From assembly GCA_965216945.1 (NCBI GenBank), contig CBDCGU010000003.1, positions 2,728,001 through 2,792,000 of the forward strand: 64,000 nucleotides of DNA, read 5' to 3'. Of the stretch, positions 54,388 through 63,471 are shown in pieces. Each line of letters begins with the position of its first letter. The first letter of the stretch is position 1. Made by a program: the position numbers and the translations under genes. The notes beneath the pieces are model-generated. The model was not told the origin of the DNA. It worked only from the letters and a program-made list of their open reading frames with translations, and ran no database searches. The DNA is from DATHZQ01 sp965216945 (GTDB lineage Bacteria; Actinomycetota; Acidimicrobiia; Spongiisociales; UBA5794).

Positions 54388-55073
54388 TGCTCGAGGTGCT
54401 CCTGATCGAGGATGAGTCGAGTTATGCAGTGGCCGTCGAGGCGGCCCTCGGTCAAGAGGGGATGGCGGTGTCGAGCGTCGTGGACGGACGCTCCGGGCTG
54501 GCTCGGTTCCGCGAGTCTCGTCCGGATGTCGTGCTGCTCGATCTCATGCTCCCGGGAATGCCGGGGTTGGACGTTCTGCGCAACATCCGCCGGGACTCCG
54601 ACGTGCCGGTGATCGTCCTCTCCGCCAAGGACAGGGAGGCGGACGTCGTCACTGCGTTGGAGCTCGGGGCCGACGACTACCTGACGAAGCCCTACTCGCT
54701 CCGTGAGCTGACGGCTCGCATCCGTGCGGCGATTCGTCGTAACCATCCGGCGGACCAAGAACAAGCCGTCCTCGCCGTCGGCAACGCGGTTCTCGATCCC
54801 ACTCGCTACGAGCTGCGACTGGGGGAGTCCGTGTTCACGCTGCCTCGCAAGGAGTTCGAGGTGATGCACCTCCTGGCCACCAATGCCGGGCGCATCGTTT
54901 CCCGAGCCGACCTCTTCGAGCAGATCTGGGGCTACCGGTTTGACGGCTCGAAGTCGCTCGACCAGCACATACGCCGACTCCGCCGCAAGCTGGAGACGGT
55001 CGAGTCGGCCCCGGTGATTCAGACGGTGCGAGGCGTCGGCTACAGGCTCGATGCAGCGTCGGATGAGTCCTGA
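54387..55073 (+). CDS. regX3: RegX3-like response regulator (OmpR family)
   Basis: 228 residues, ATG sharing a base with the senX3 stop. The receiver has the acidic pair at the N terminus (LIEDESS), phospho-acceptor D52 in VVLLDLMLPGMPG, Ser/Thr in VLSAKD and K in YLTKPYS. The winged helix has FTLPRKEFEVMHLLATNAGR and LDQHIRRLRRKLE with TVRGVGYRL. It should activate pst genes when phosphate is scarce. Confidence 0.94.
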   Translation: MLEVLLIEDESSYAVAVEAALGQEGMAVSSVVDGRSGLARFRESRPDVVLLDLMLPGMPGLDVLRNIRRDSDVPVIVLSAKDREADVVTALELGADDYLTKPYSLRELTARIRAAIRRNHPADQEQAVLAVGNAVLDPTRYELRLGESVFTLPRKEFEVMHLLATNAGRIVSRADLFEQIWGYRFDGSKSLDQHIRRLRRKLETVESAPVIQTVRGVGYRLDAASDES

Positions 55074-55097
55074 CGCTCGTGCGAACTCACACGAGCG
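55074..55097. terminator. Bidirectional hairpin between regX3 and the peroxiredoxin gene
   Basis: CGCTCGTG (55074-55081) and CACGAGCG (55090-55097) pair perfectly across an 8-nt loop directly after the regX3 stop, in the convergent gap. Confidence 0.55.
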
Positions 55098-55130
55098 AAG
55101 GTCGGCTCCTCTCCCTCTCCACTCGAGCCG

Positions 55131-55589
55131 TCAGATCGCTGCAAGGGCCTCGGTGTACTCGTCGAACTCGCGGGCGACGCCGAGTGCCTCGGTGCTGATG
55201 ACGTTGCGGACGACGGCGTCTTCGTCCAGGACGAATGTGAATCGGTTGGAGACGCCGAGGGCTTCGTTGAACGTGCCGTAGGCCTTGCAGGTCTCACCGT
55301 GAGGCCAGTAGTCCGAGAGCACCGGGAATGTGAACCCGTTGTCATCTGACCACTTCTTGTTTGCGGGAACCGTGTCGCAGGTGATCACGACGACGTTGGC
55401 GTCGAAGTTGCGCAGGTCTGCGTGCTGATCGCGGATCGTGCACAGCTCTCCCTCGCAGATACCGGTGAAAGGGAACGGGATGAAGACGATCAACGACTTG
55501 CGGCCCTTGAGACTCTCCGACGTGACGCGGTTCTTGTCTTGGTCCACCAGGGTGAACTCGGGTGCCGGCTGGCCGGGGGCGATGCTCAT
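55131..55589 (-). CDS. Peroxiredoxin, AhpE/Bcp type
   Basis: 152 residues from ATG 55589 (MSIAPGQPAPEFTLVDQD). The active site PFPFTGICEGELC has peroxidatic C45 in the P-x3-T-x2-C motif and a second Cys, C50, that could resolve it. TDEALGVSN-like ALGVSNRFTFVLDEDAVV is the typical strand before the conserved Arg. It reduces H2O2 and organic peroxides. The C50 spacing is that of two-Cys Bcp; AhpE of M. tuberculosis has one Cys, so the subtype is open. Confidence 0.88.
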   Translation of the reverse strand: MSIAPGQPAPEFTLVDQDKNRVTSESLKGRKSLIVFIPFPFTGICEGELCTIRDQHADLRNFDANVVVITCDTVPANKKWSDDNGFTFPVLSDYWPHGETCKAYGTFNEALGVSNRFTFVLDEDAVVRNVISTEALGVAREFDEYTEALAAI

Positions 55590-55667
55590 GCAACTCTCCG
55601 TGGTCGGGGATGCCGCGGGCGATCCGCGCACGCCGGAACGATACTCACCCCGGCCGCGTTCGTGGCA

Positions 55668-56777
55668 TCAGCCGTCGAGGGCGGGAGGCGTCTCGTCAAG
55701 GAGGACACGGGCGGCCCAACCCACCGGATCGGTCAGCTCATCGAGCGCGGGCAGGTGATCCGGTGACTCCCACAGCCGCTCGATCGTCTCGGGCCCCCAG
55801 CGGCGCACGATCTCATCGCAGAATCCGGCGGCGTCTGCAGCTTTGTGTCGCTCGAGGGACAATCCGGCGAGCTGCTGGAGGAATTGCTCAGATTGGTCGG
55901 GTTCGGCACGTCGCCTCGCCTCCGCTTCCTCGAGCCGTGTGAGGTCGGGCAGCAGCTCGCTCATCCCGGAGCGCACGAGGTAGTCGCCGTAGCCCGAGAT
56001 CGTTGCGATCATCGCTTGCAACGGGGCCAGCTTTGCCTCGTCGTGCTCGGCGCCGAGCAAGGAGGCGAGCCCTCCGGCACCGCCGATCATTCCTTCGAGC
56101 TCGGCGGGATCTTCGACTCGGGCGAGGGCGTCGGTCAACTTGCCGGGATCGAAGGAGATATCGCTGTAGTAGTCGGTCAGGAGGCGCTCGAGATGGGTCC
56201 GCAACCAGGGAACGGACACGATGGCATGGTGGGCGACTTCGTGGGCCGCAGCCCACATCCGCACCTGACGTGCATCGAGCCCGTGATCGGTCGCAAAGCC
56301 CTCCAGGTTGGGGACGATCAGGTACAGGTCATCGTGGTCGAGAGCGGGAAGACCGGTGTCGAACTGGCCGAGCACCCGGTGGGAGAGGAAACCCACCATC
56401 GACCCCGCTTGCATGCCGAGAACTGCGGGCCCCATCGGAGCGAGCATGGCGGCCATGGGGTTGGCGGGGTCGGCAATGCCACCACTCAGCTTCTCGGACA
56501 GCGGTGCGATCGCATACTCGAAGCTGCGTTCGTTGTGCTCCGCCCATGTCGCGCGATCGACGGTCTGCACCCGCCCCGAGGCAAGGGGGAGATGGGTGGT
56601 GCTCTCGAGTCGGAGCTGGGCGGCGACAGCCAGCTCTGCGTACTCCTCGGCGAGGTGCGGGTCGACCGGCTCGACCCCGCCACTGAGGCTCTTCCGCACT
56701 TCGGCGGCGAGCTTCCAGTTGATGGGGCCGGAGGACTGGAACAGCTCGAACAACCGATCGAAGATGTTGTCGCTCAC
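55668..56777 (-). CDS. Zinc-dependent metalloprotease, DUF2342/F420-associated family
   Basis: 369 residues, ATG. The zinc site is in WAAAHEVAHHAIVSVPWLR (HExxH-type HEVAHH at about residue 179), followed by a downstream acidic helix. VPNLEGFATDHGLDARQVRM precedes it. This is the actinobacterial family labelled coenzyme F420 biosynthesis-associated protein or zinc-dependent metalloprotease; the substrate is unknown. It ends close to the start of the HtrA gene, only 7 nt after that gene's stop, so the two are probably co-transcribed. Confidence 0.88.
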   Translation of the reverse strand: MSDNIFDRLFELFQSSGPINWKLAAEVRKSLSGGVEPVDPHLAEEYAELAVAAQLRLESTTHLPLASGRVQTVDRATWAEHNERSFEYAIAPLSEKLSGGIADPANPMAAMLAPMGPAVLGMQAGSMVGFLSHRVLGQFDTGLPALDHDDLYLIVPNLEGFATDHGLDARQVRMWAAAHEVAHHAIVSVPWLRTHLERLLTDYYSDISFDPGKLTDALARVEDPAELEGMIGGAGGLASLLGAEHDEAKLAPLQAMIATISGYGDYLVRSGMSELLPDLTRLEEAEARRRAEPDQSEQFLQQLAGLSLERHKAADAAGFCDEIVRRWGPETIERLWESPDHLPALDELTDPVGWAARVLLDETPPALDG

Positions 56778-56784
56778 GTCGTCC

Positions 56785-58077
56785 TCACAGGTCGTCGGGT
56801 CGTTCTCCGAGGATCACATCGAAATTGAGGGTCTCGCCGTTGCGTTGGACGTCGAGATTCACGCTGTCGCCCACACGGAAGCGACGCAGGGCGCTGATGA
56901 GATCGTCGCGCGTCGTCACGCTATCACCGTTGAGACCCACTATGACATCGTTCACACGCAAGCCGGCGCCCGCCGCGGCCGAGTCGACGCCCTCGGGAAA
57001 GCTCTCCACGAGCGCTCCCGCCGGTCGGGAGCCGCCGCCCTCGCTGGACTCCAGGTAGTTGTCGAGTCGGACGCCGAGAAAGGCATGCTTGACGTCGCCG
57101 GTCTCGATGAGCTCTTGGGTGATTCGGTCGACGACTTCTACCGGTACAGCAAAGCCGATGCCCTCGGCACCGGCCGAACTGACCCCGATTGCCGTCGTGA
57201 TGCCGATCAGCCGCCCGTTGGCATCGACGAGTGCACCGCCGGATGAACCACGGGTGATGGGGGCGTCGGTTTGCAACATCCCGAACAGCGTGCCCGAGTC
57301 CGAAGTGTTCACCTCGCGCTCGAACGCAGAGAGCACACCGACCGTCAGCGATGCTCCTCCGGCCAAACCCAACGGGTTGCCGACGGCGATTGCCGTGTCG
57401 CCGATAGCGAGCTCGTCGGTGCGGCCGAGCTCGATCTCCGTGAGTCCCTCGGTGGGGATCGCCACGACGGCGAGGTCGGTGCGAGCGTCGCTGCCGATCA
57501 GCTGGGCGTCGTACGTCGTGCCGTCTTGGACGATCACCCGGATACGGGCCGCTTCCTCCACCACGTGGTGGTTGGTGACGATGAAGCCATCCGCCCGGAG
57601 CACGACCCCGGATCCCAGGCCGGCCTGCTCGAAATTGCCGTCGGCGCCGGTGTCGCCGATCTCGACCGTCACTACGGACGGGGTGACCTTCTCCCCCACG
57701 GCGGCCGCCGAAGTGGCTCCGGATTCGGCGACGATCTCACGCACCTCGACCACCTCGCCGGCGGCGTCGTCCGCGGCGTCGCCACCACCATCGAGGTACC
57801 CCAACAACCACAGCGCCAGCAGCATGAGGAGAACGGCAACGCCGGAACCGATTGCGATGGAGACCCAATCACGCTTGGGCGGTTCCTCGGGTTCGGGTGC
57901 GGCCGGCTCCATCGGGAACGCCGGCTGAAACGCCGCTGGCGCTTCTGCAACCACCTCGGCACCACCCCCACCAGGCAGGTCGTGGTTCAGCGCCCACGGA
58001 ACCGTGGGCACCTCATCCTGCGGGCCTCCGAGCGCGCGCTCGCCCGCCTCGACCGAGTCGGGGGTAAATTGGTCCAC
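56785..58077 (-). CDS. HtrA/DegP-type membrane-anchored serine protease with PDZ domain
   Basis: 430 residues from GTG 58077; longer TTG/GTG starts up to 58116 would run into the divergent moaE gene. A cytoplasmic Pro/Glu-rich tail of about 70 residues leads to one span (WVSIAIGSGVAVLLMLLALW). The protease has the triad His in FIVTNHHVVEEAA, Asp in GSDARTDLAVV and Ser in TRGSSGGALVD. PDZ: GVDSAAAGAGLRVNDVIVGL then LISALRRFRVG. It degrades misfolded outer proteins and may cut the RseB/anti-sigma complex of the SigE-like module at 45135, as HtrA does in mycobacteria; that link is inferred. Confidence 0.92.
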   Translation of the reverse strand: MDQFTPDSVEAGERALGGPQDEVPTVPWALNHDLPGGGGAEVVAEAPAAFQPAFPMEPAAPEPEEPPKRDWVSIAIGSGVAVLLMLLALWLLGYLDGGGDAADDAAGEVVEVREIVAESGATSAAAVGEKVTPSVVTVEIGDTGADGNFEQAGLGSGVVLRADGFIVTNHHVVEEAARIRVIVQDGTTYDAQLIGSDARTDLAVVAIPTEGLTEIELGRTDELAIGDTAIAVGNPLGLAGGASLTVGVLSAFEREVNTSDSGTLFGMLQTDAPITRGSSGGALVDANGRLIGITTAIGVSSAGAEGIGFAVPVEVVDRITQELIETGDVKHAFLGVRLDNYLESSEGGGSRPAGALVESFPEGVDSAAAGAGLRVNDVIVGLNGDSVTTRDDLISALRRFRVGDSVNLDVQRNGETLNFDVILGERPDDL

Positions 58078-58088
58078 GGGGTGATTGT

Positions 58089-58553
58089 ATGGCTCCGGCA
58101 CCACGTGGAAACCCAAAATCTGATGATCTGGTTGCGGTCGGCGAGTGGCCGATCGATCCAGGCGCAGTGCTCGACCACGTGGCCCGCCCCACCTGTGGGG
58201 CCGTTGTCCTCTTTCTCGGAACGGTGCGTGATCATTCCCCTGGGATCGAGGGTGTCACCCACCTCGAGTACGAGGCCTATGGCGGTGTCGTCGAGGGCAA
58301 GATTCGCGAGGTGGTTGCCGAAGCGCGTGATCGCTGGCCCGTCGAGCGGGTGGCGGCCGTGCACCGGACGGGCCGGTTGGGTGTCGGCGACATCAGCGTC
58401 GCCGTGGCGGCGAGCTCACCTCACCGCAAGGACGCATTCGAGGCGGGTCGGTATCTGATCGACGAGCTCAAGGCTCGCGCCCCGATCTGGAAGAAGGAGC
58501 ACTGGCCCGGAGGGGCCGAGTGGGTCAGGGAGGACCTCCGCCACTCGTCGTGA
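58089..58553 (+). CDS. moaE: Molybdopterin synthase large subunit MoaE
   Basis: 154 residues, ATG with GGGGTGA upstream. Family blocks: GAVVLFLGTVRDHSPG, LEYEAYGGVVEGKIREVV, AVHRTGRLGVGDISVAVAAS and the catalytic-Lys end PIWKKEHWPGGAEWV. MoaE adds two sulfurs to precursor Z with MoaD to make molybdopterin. MoaD and other moa genes are not in the window. It is convergent with the HEAT gene. Confidence 0.94.
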   Translation: MAPAPRGNPKSDDLVAVGEWPIDPGAVLDHVARPTCGAVVLFLGTVRDHSPGIEGVTHLEYEAYGGVVEGKIREVVAEARDRWPVERVAAVHRTGRLGVGDISVAVAASSPHRKDAFEAGRYLIDELKARAPIWKKEHWPGGAEWVREDLRHSS

Positions 58554-58559
58554 CCTGTC

Positions 58560-58593
58560 GTCTCGCCGGCAACCGGACTGGTTGTGGCGAGAC
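58560..58593. terminator. Long hairpin between moaE and the HEAT-repeat gene
   Basis: GTCTCGCC (58560-58567) pairs with GGCGAGAC (58586-58593), and inside it GCAACC pairs with GGTTGT. It lies in the convergent gap and can serve both genes. Confidence 0.55.
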
Positions 58594-58627
58594 CGCGTCG
58601 AGAGACGGTCGATCGAAGGTTCGACTA

Positions 58628-59278
58628 TCACTCGCCGGGCTCTTCGTCGTCCGGGTTGCGGGTCGGTGCCGGCTCGAGCCGTAGCGGATCCCAGCCGGTA
58701 TCCGGCTGCCGGCCGATGATCATCTCGACGACCTCACGAACCATGGGGTTGCGGTCATGCCGCGCCGCTCGCAATGCCGGCTCGATGCGGGGATCGTCGA
58801 AGACGGTCAGGGCCACTGCGGCGCGACGGCGCACCTGGGGCGGGCCGGACGTGAGGACCTCGAGGAGCACAGGCACGGCGTCGTCGTCGCCGATCGCACC
58901 CAGCGCGGCAACGGCCGCCTCGCGCACGATGCGCTCTTCGTGGTCGCGAGAGGTCGCGATCAGCCATGGCAGTGCACGGGGATCGCCGACCTCGCCGAGA
59001 GCGGTGGCGACGGCTTCGACCACTCGAGAGTCGCTGTCCGGAGTCGCCGACATCAGCGCGGCAAAGGCTTCGTGGCTCGCTTCGCCGAGCACCTCGGCGG
59101 CTGCAGCCCTCACGGAACCGTCGTCGTCCGACAGCCGGGCCACGACCGCGGTGCGGATGGCGGAGTCATCCACCCTGCCACTGCAGAGTGACACGGCGAG
59201 CCTGCGGATCACGGGATCGACGGACGCAAGGTGGGGGAGCGGGTCGTCCATCGCTGCCGCCAGGTCCTTTGCGTCCAT
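58628..59278 (-). CDS. HEAT-repeat protein
   Basis: 216 residues of about five HEAT units, e.g. VRAAAAEVLGEASHEAFAAL, SRVVEAVATALGEVGDPRAL, IVREAAVAALGAIGDDDAVP and VRRRAAVALTVFDDPRIEPA. The pattern R-x-A-A-x-x-L-G-x-x-x-D is that of phycobilisome-lyase-like HEAT proteins, a scaffold for protein binding. No enzyme domain is seen. The end is Pro/Glu-rich. Partner unknown. Confidence 0.85.
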   Translation of the reverse strand: MDAKDLAAAMDDPLPHLASVDPVIRRLAVSLCSGRVDDSAIRTAVVARLSDDDGSVRAAAAEVLGEASHEAFAALMSATPDSDSRVVEAVATALGEVGDPRALPWLIATSRDHEERIVREAAVAALGAIGDDDAVPVLLEVLTSGPPQVRRRAAVALTVFDDPRIEPALRAARHDRNPMVREVVEMIIGRQPDTGWDPLRLEPAPTRNPDDEEPGE

Positions 59279-59348
59279 CGGTTCGCACGGTAGCCAGGAC
59301 CCCTTGCCGCCGGCCCGTTTGACCCGGTGGCAAGGGTCTCGGTAGCCT

Positions 59349-59364
59349 ACGAACGATCGTTCGT
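59349..59364. promoter_or_regulatory. PaaR-type operator before paaG
   Basis: ACGAACGATCGTTCGT is a perfect 16-bp palindrome, 60 nt before the paaG GTG. Its core CGAACG-AT-CGTTCG fits the operator CNAACGNNCGTTNG of the TetR-family repressor PaaR described in Thermus thermophilus, which is released by phenylacetyl-CoA. Confidence 0.75.
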
Positions 59365-59424
59365 TTGTTGGGCGCCAGGGGTCGTCGACCTTCGTGGGGC
59401 CGGCACCTCCCAGGGAGGGAGTGA

Positions 59425-60213
59425 GTGGCCGACCATATCGTGAGCGAGATCGACGGCAACGTCGCCGCGATCACGTTGAATCGCCCTGCAAAGCTGAACG
59501 CCTTCACCGCTGCCATGCTCGAGGACTTCATTGGATCCCTCACCGCGGCGGCCGCTGACAGTCGCGTGCGGTCCGTCCTGATCACGGGTGCGGGCCGCGG
59601 CTTCTGTGCCGGCCAGGACCTGTCGGACCGTGCCGTAGCGCCGGGAGAGGCGGCACCGGATCTCGGAGAGTCGCTCGACGAGCGCTACAACCCTGCGGTT
59701 CGATTGATACGCACGATGCACAAGCCCGTGGTCGTTGCGGTCAACGGCGTTGCGGCCGGCGCCGGCGCCAACCTGGCGTTGTGCGGAGATCTCGTGCTGG
59801 CGGCTCGCTCGGCGAAGTTCATCCAGTCGTTTGCGCGCCTCGGGCTGGTGCCCGATTCGGGGGGCACCTACTTCCTGCCGCGCACCGTCGGTGCCGCCCG
59901 GGCTCGCGGTCTGGCGTTGACGGGCGAACCGCTGTCCGCCGAGCAGGCGGCGGATTGGGGTCTCATCTGGGCTGTCTACGACGACGCCGACCTGCAGACG
60001 GCGGCCACGGAGCTGGCGCGGCGGCTCGCCGCAGGGCCGACGTACGGATACGCAAAGATCAAGCAGGCGCTCGACGTTTCTCTGGAGCACACTCTCGACG
60101 AGCAACTCGACCTCGAACGAGACCTGCAACGTGCGGCGGGGCGTTCGCACGACTATCAAGAGGGGGTGGCAGCCTTCATCGAGAAGCGCACCCCGCGGTT
60201 CGAGGGCCGGTGA
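59425..60213 (+). CDS. paaG: Enoyl-CoA hydratase/isomerase PaaG (ring-1,2-epoxyphenylacetyl-CoA isomerase type)
   Basis: 262 residues, GTG start, GGGAGGGAG 8 nt upstream. The crotonase fold has ITLNRPAKLNAFTAAML, GRGFCAGQDLSDR and VAAGAGANLALCGDLVLAA for the CoA oxyanion hole. SFARLGLVPDSGGTYFLPR has the isomerase Asp (D at the GLVPDSGG position) but no hydratase Glu pair, which is what distinguishes PaaG. It turns the ring epoxide to oxepin-CoA and moves later double bonds. GTGA overlap with paaH. Confidence 0.9.
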   Translation: MADHIVSEIDGNVAAITLNRPAKLNAFTAAMLEDFIGSLTAAAADSRVRSVLITGAGRGFCAGQDLSDRAVAPGEAAPDLGESLDERYNPAVRLIRTMHKPVVVAVNGVAAGAGANLALCGDLVLAARSAKFIQSFARLGLVPDSGGTYFLPRTVGAARARGLALTGEPLSAEQAADWGLIWAVYDDADLQTAATELARRLAAGPTYGYAKIKQALDVSLEHTLDEQLDLERDLQRAAGRSHDYQEGVAAFIEKRTPRFEGR

Positions 60214-61748
60214 GCGAGAGCGTGCCTGGCAACGATCGTGTCGTCGGCGTGCTCGGCGCAGGCACCATGGGGGCCGGTATCGCTCAAGTCGCCGCGGACG
60301 CGGGCCACCCGGTGCGTCTGTACGACGCGGACGGCACCGTCGTCGAGCAGGCGCTCACCGACGTGCGAGAACGGCTGGAGCGCTCCGTAGCCAAGGGCAA
60401 GCGGAGTCAGGGCGACGTGGACGCACTGCTGGGCCGTATCGCACCCGCCGCATCCCTCGAAGATCTGACCGATGCGGGCCTTGTGATCGAGGCCATCGTG
60501 GAGAACCTGGATGTCAAACGAGAGGTATTCGGACGCCTCGAGGAGCTCGTCTCGGCCGAGGCGGTTCTGGCCACCAACACCTCATCGCTCTCCGTCACGG
60601 CCATTGCGGCCGGGCTGCGCTCGCCCGGACGGGTAGTGGGCATGCACTTCTTCAACCCGGCGCCGGTCATGCCCCTCGTCGAGGTCGTCGTGGGCGCCGA
60701 CTCCGACCCCGCCGCGGTGGAACTCGCACACGCAACCGCGGCTGCCTGGGGCAAGACTCCGGTGCGATGCACGTCGACGCCGGGGTTCATCGTGAATCGG
60801 GTCGCCCGACCCTTCTACGGCGAGGCGCTCCGCCTGCTCGACGAAGGAGTGGCAGACATCCCGACGATCGACGCCATCGTCACCGGCGCCGGCGGATTCC
60901 CCATGGGACCATTCACGCTCATGGATCTCGTCGGCCTCGACGTCAACCTCTCGGTCTCCAAGTCCGTCTACGCCCAGACCTTTCACGATCCCCGGTTCGC
61001 TCCCCACGTCCGCCAGCAGGCGAAGGTGGACGCCGGTCATCTCGGCCGCAAGACGGGTCGCGGTTGGTACGACTACTCCGAGGGCGCTCCCGACCTCGCT
61101 GCAGTTCCCCTGGCTGCGGGCCCACCGCCCCAGCAGGTGCGTGCCGACCACGACCCGCGGCTCGATTCGCTCGTGGATCGTCTCGAAGCGGCAGGTATCG
61201 AGGTCGAACGTGGTGGCGACGATTTCTTCCTCGAGGCCGACGGGGTACGGGTGTTGCCGACGGACGGTCGGCCGGCTGAGCTGCTGATGCTCGACCCGGA
61301 TTCCCCGGATCGGCTGACGCTCGATCTCGTCCTCGATTGGAGAAGTGCGACACGTGTGGCGATCGCCGCCGGCGCACGTGTTTCCGAGTCGTCCATCGCC
61401 AAGGTGGCGGGGCTCTTCCAAGCCGCCGGTCTCGAGGTGTTCCACATCGGCGACGGCCCGGGCATGGTGCTGGCCCGCATCGTGGCTCAACTGCAGTCCG
61501 TGGCGGCGGATGCCGCCGCAGCGGGTGTGGCGACTCCGGAGGACATCGATACGGCGATGCGGCTCGGGACCAATTACCCCGGTGGCCCCTTCGAATGGGC
61601 GGATCGCTACGGCGTCGTTGGGACGATGATGGTGCTCGATGGGATCCGCTGGCTCTACGGCGAAGACCGATACCGCACGGCGCCCGCGATCAAGCGTGCC
61701 GTGTACTCCTCGCTCGCTTTGCGCGATGCCGCGAGACGCACTGTTTGA
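60210..61748 (+). CDS. paaH: 3-hydroxyacyl-CoA dehydrogenase PaaH type (double-domain)
   Basis: 512 residues, GTG overlapping the paaG stop. NAD binding: VGVLGAGTMGAGIAQVAADA. The catalytic His is in GMHFFNPAPVMPLVEVV, and the dimer domain has TPGFIVNRVARPFYGEALRL. A second C-terminal 3HCDH domain (PGMVLARIVAQLQSVAADAA, LGTNYPGGPFEWADRYG) gives the ~500-residue length of PaaH/PaaC dehydrogenases rather than the 280 of plain FadB2. It oxidises 3-hydroxyadipyl-CoA to 3-oxoadipyl-CoA. Confidence 0.92.
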   Translation: MSESVPGNDRVVGVLGAGTMGAGIAQVAADAGHPVRLYDADGTVVEQALTDVRERLERSVAKGKRSQGDVDALLGRIAPAASLEDLTDAGLVIEAIVENLDVKREVFGRLEELVSAEAVLATNTSSLSVTAIAAGLRSPGRVVGMHFFNPAPVMPLVEVVVGADSDPAAVELAHATAAAWGKTPVRCTSTPGFIVNRVARPFYGEALRLLDEGVADIPTIDAIVTGAGGFPMGPFTLMDLVGLDVNLSVSKSVYAQTFHDPRFAPHVRQQAKVDAGHLGRKTGRGWYDYSEGAPDLAAVPLAAGPPPQQVRADHDPRLDSLVDRLEAAGIEVERGGDDFFLEADGVRVLPTDGRPAELLMLDPDSPDRLTLDLVLDWRSATRVAIAAGARVSESSIAKVAGLFQAAGLEVFHIGDGPGMVLARIVAQLQSVAADAAAAGVATPEDIDTAMRLGTNYPGGPFEWADRYGVVGTMMVLDGIRWLYGEDRYRTAPAIKRAVYSSLALRDAARRTV

Positions 61749-61783
61749 CACAAGCACAACCCCACGACGACGACGGAGGAACC

Positions 61784-63442
61784 ATGGCAACGGATTTCTA
61801 CGACCGGCACGCTGAAACCCTGCAGACGGCACTGGGAACCATCCGAAGCCGGAGCTACTGGAGCCCGTACCCGGAGAGTCCCCGCGCCTACGGCGAGGAT
61901 GCACCGGCCGCGGGGGAGGCGGCGTTCCAGGCACGACTCGGGCAGCCATTCGTCATCGACCAGCCTGCCGACGGGGTCATGAGCGTCGCCGAGTCGTCGC
62001 CGTACGGGATAGACCTCGGGGTCGAGTATCCCCGTTCCTCGGTCGACGACTTGCTCGCTGCAGCCGAAGCCGCCATGCCGGATTGGGCGGCGGCGACTCC
62101 ACAACAGCGTGCCGGAGTGTGTCTCGAGATCCTCGACCGGCTGGCGAAGGCGAGCTTCGAGATGGCGCACGCCGTCATGCACACCACGGGTCAGGCATTT
62201 CTCATGGCCTTCCAGGCCGGCGGGCCCCACGCTCTCGACCGCGGTCTCGAGGCCGTGGCCTACGCCTACGCCGAGATGACCAGGTTGCCCCTCGCGATGC
62301 GGTGGGAGAAGCCACAGGGCAAGCGGGACCCCCTGGTGATCGACAAGACGTGGCGCATCAAGCCCCGCGGCATCGCCGTGACGATTGGTGTCTCCACGTT
62401 CCCGACGTGGAACGGCTATCCGGGGATCTTCGCCAGCCTCGTCACCGGCAACCCCGTTGTGGTCAAGCCCCACCCCGGGACCATCCTGCCACTGGCGATC
62501 TTCGTCGAGACGGCGCGGGCCGTTCTCGACGAGGCCGGATTCGATCCCAACCTCGTGACTCTGCTCGCCGACACTCCCGATGCGCCCATCGCCAAGGATC
62601 TGGTCCTGGACCGGCGGGTTCGGCTCGTCGACTACACCGGCGGCTCCACCTTTGGCTCGTGGCTCGAGGAGAACGTCTCGCATGCGCAGGTGTTCACCGA
62701 GAAGGCAGGGGTCAACTCGGTCGTCATCGATTCCGCCGAGGATCTCAAGGGCGTGTTTCGCAACCTCTCGGTCTCCATGACGATGTACTCGGGTCAGATG
62801 TGCACCACCCCGCAGAATGTGTACGTCCCGCGGGACGGCATCACGGTGGGCGACGGGCATGTGTCGTTCGACGAGGTGGCCGGCGGCCTCGCCGCAGCGA
62901 TCGCCGGGCTGCTCTCCGACGATCAGCGCGCCGGAGACATTCTCGGGGCCATCAAGGGCGAGGCGACGCTGGAGCGGTTGGAGGCGGCCGCAGCCGATGG
63001 CGAGATGCTCCTCGAGCCGCGGGAGGTGAAGAACACCACGTTCCCGAACGCGGTCGTGCGGACACCGCTGATCGTGAAGGTCGACAGCTCCGATCGTGCC
63101 GCATACATGCGAGAGATGTTCGGACCGGTGGCCTACGTCATCGCCACCGACGGGACCGCCGACAGCCTGGCCCTGGCCACCGAGTCGGCCCAGCAGCACG
63201 GTGCCATCACCTGGCTGGTCTACGCCACCGACGAGGAGGTGATGCAAGCCGCCGAGGACGCCGCGGTCGACGCCGGTGTTTCGGTGGCGTTCAACCTCAC
63301 CGGTGGCCTGTTCGTCAATCAATCGGCGGCGTTCAGCGACTTCCACGTGACCGGGGCCAATCCGGCGGGCAACGCCAGCCTGACCGATCCGGCGTTCGTC
63401 GCCGGCAGGTTCCGCATCGTCGGGGTGCGCAAGCCTGCATGA
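61784..63442 (+). CDS. paaN: Phenylacetic acid degradation protein PaaN
   Basis: 552 residues, ATG with GGAGG 5 nt upstream. It is an aldehyde-dehydrogenase-fold protein: VTIGVSTFPTWNGYPGIFAS, VVVKPHPGTILPLAIF, DYTGGSTFGSWLEENVSHA, the Glu in VFTEKAGVNSVVI and the Cys in YSGQMCTTPQNVYVPR. The family (PaaN) replaces or helps PaaZ in actinobacteria and carries no MaoC hydratase domain. It acts on the ring-opening semialdehyde. 35 nt after paaH; same operon. Confidence 0.92.
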   Translation: MATDFYDRHAETLQTALGTIRSRSYWSPYPESPRAYGEDAPAAGEAAFQARLGQPFVIDQPADGVMSVAESSPYGIDLGVEYPRSSVDDLLAAAEAAMPDWAAATPQQRAGVCLEILDRLAKASFEMAHAVMHTTGQAFLMAFQAGGPHALDRGLEAVAYAYAEMTRLPLAMRWEKPQGKRDPLVIDKTWRIKPRGIAVTIGVSTFPTWNGYPGIFASLVTGNPVVVKPHPGTILPLAIFVETARAVLDEAGFDPNLVTLLADTPDAPIAKDLVLDRRVRLVDYTGGSTFGSWLEENVSHAQVFTEKAGVNSVVIDSAEDLKGVFRNLSVSMTMYSGQMCTTPQNVYVPRDGITVGDGHVSFDEVAGGLAAAIAGLLSDDQRAGDILGAIKGEATLERLEAAAADGEMLLEPREVKNTTFPNAVVRTPLIVKVDSSDRAAYMREMFGPVAYVIATDGTADSLALATESAQQHGAITWLVYATDEEVMQAAEDAAVDAGVSVAFNLTGGLFVNQSAAFSDFHVTGANPAGNASLTDPAFVAGRFRIVGVRKPA

Positions 63443-63471
63443 TGCGGACGGTGTCACCATGGCCCGCATAG

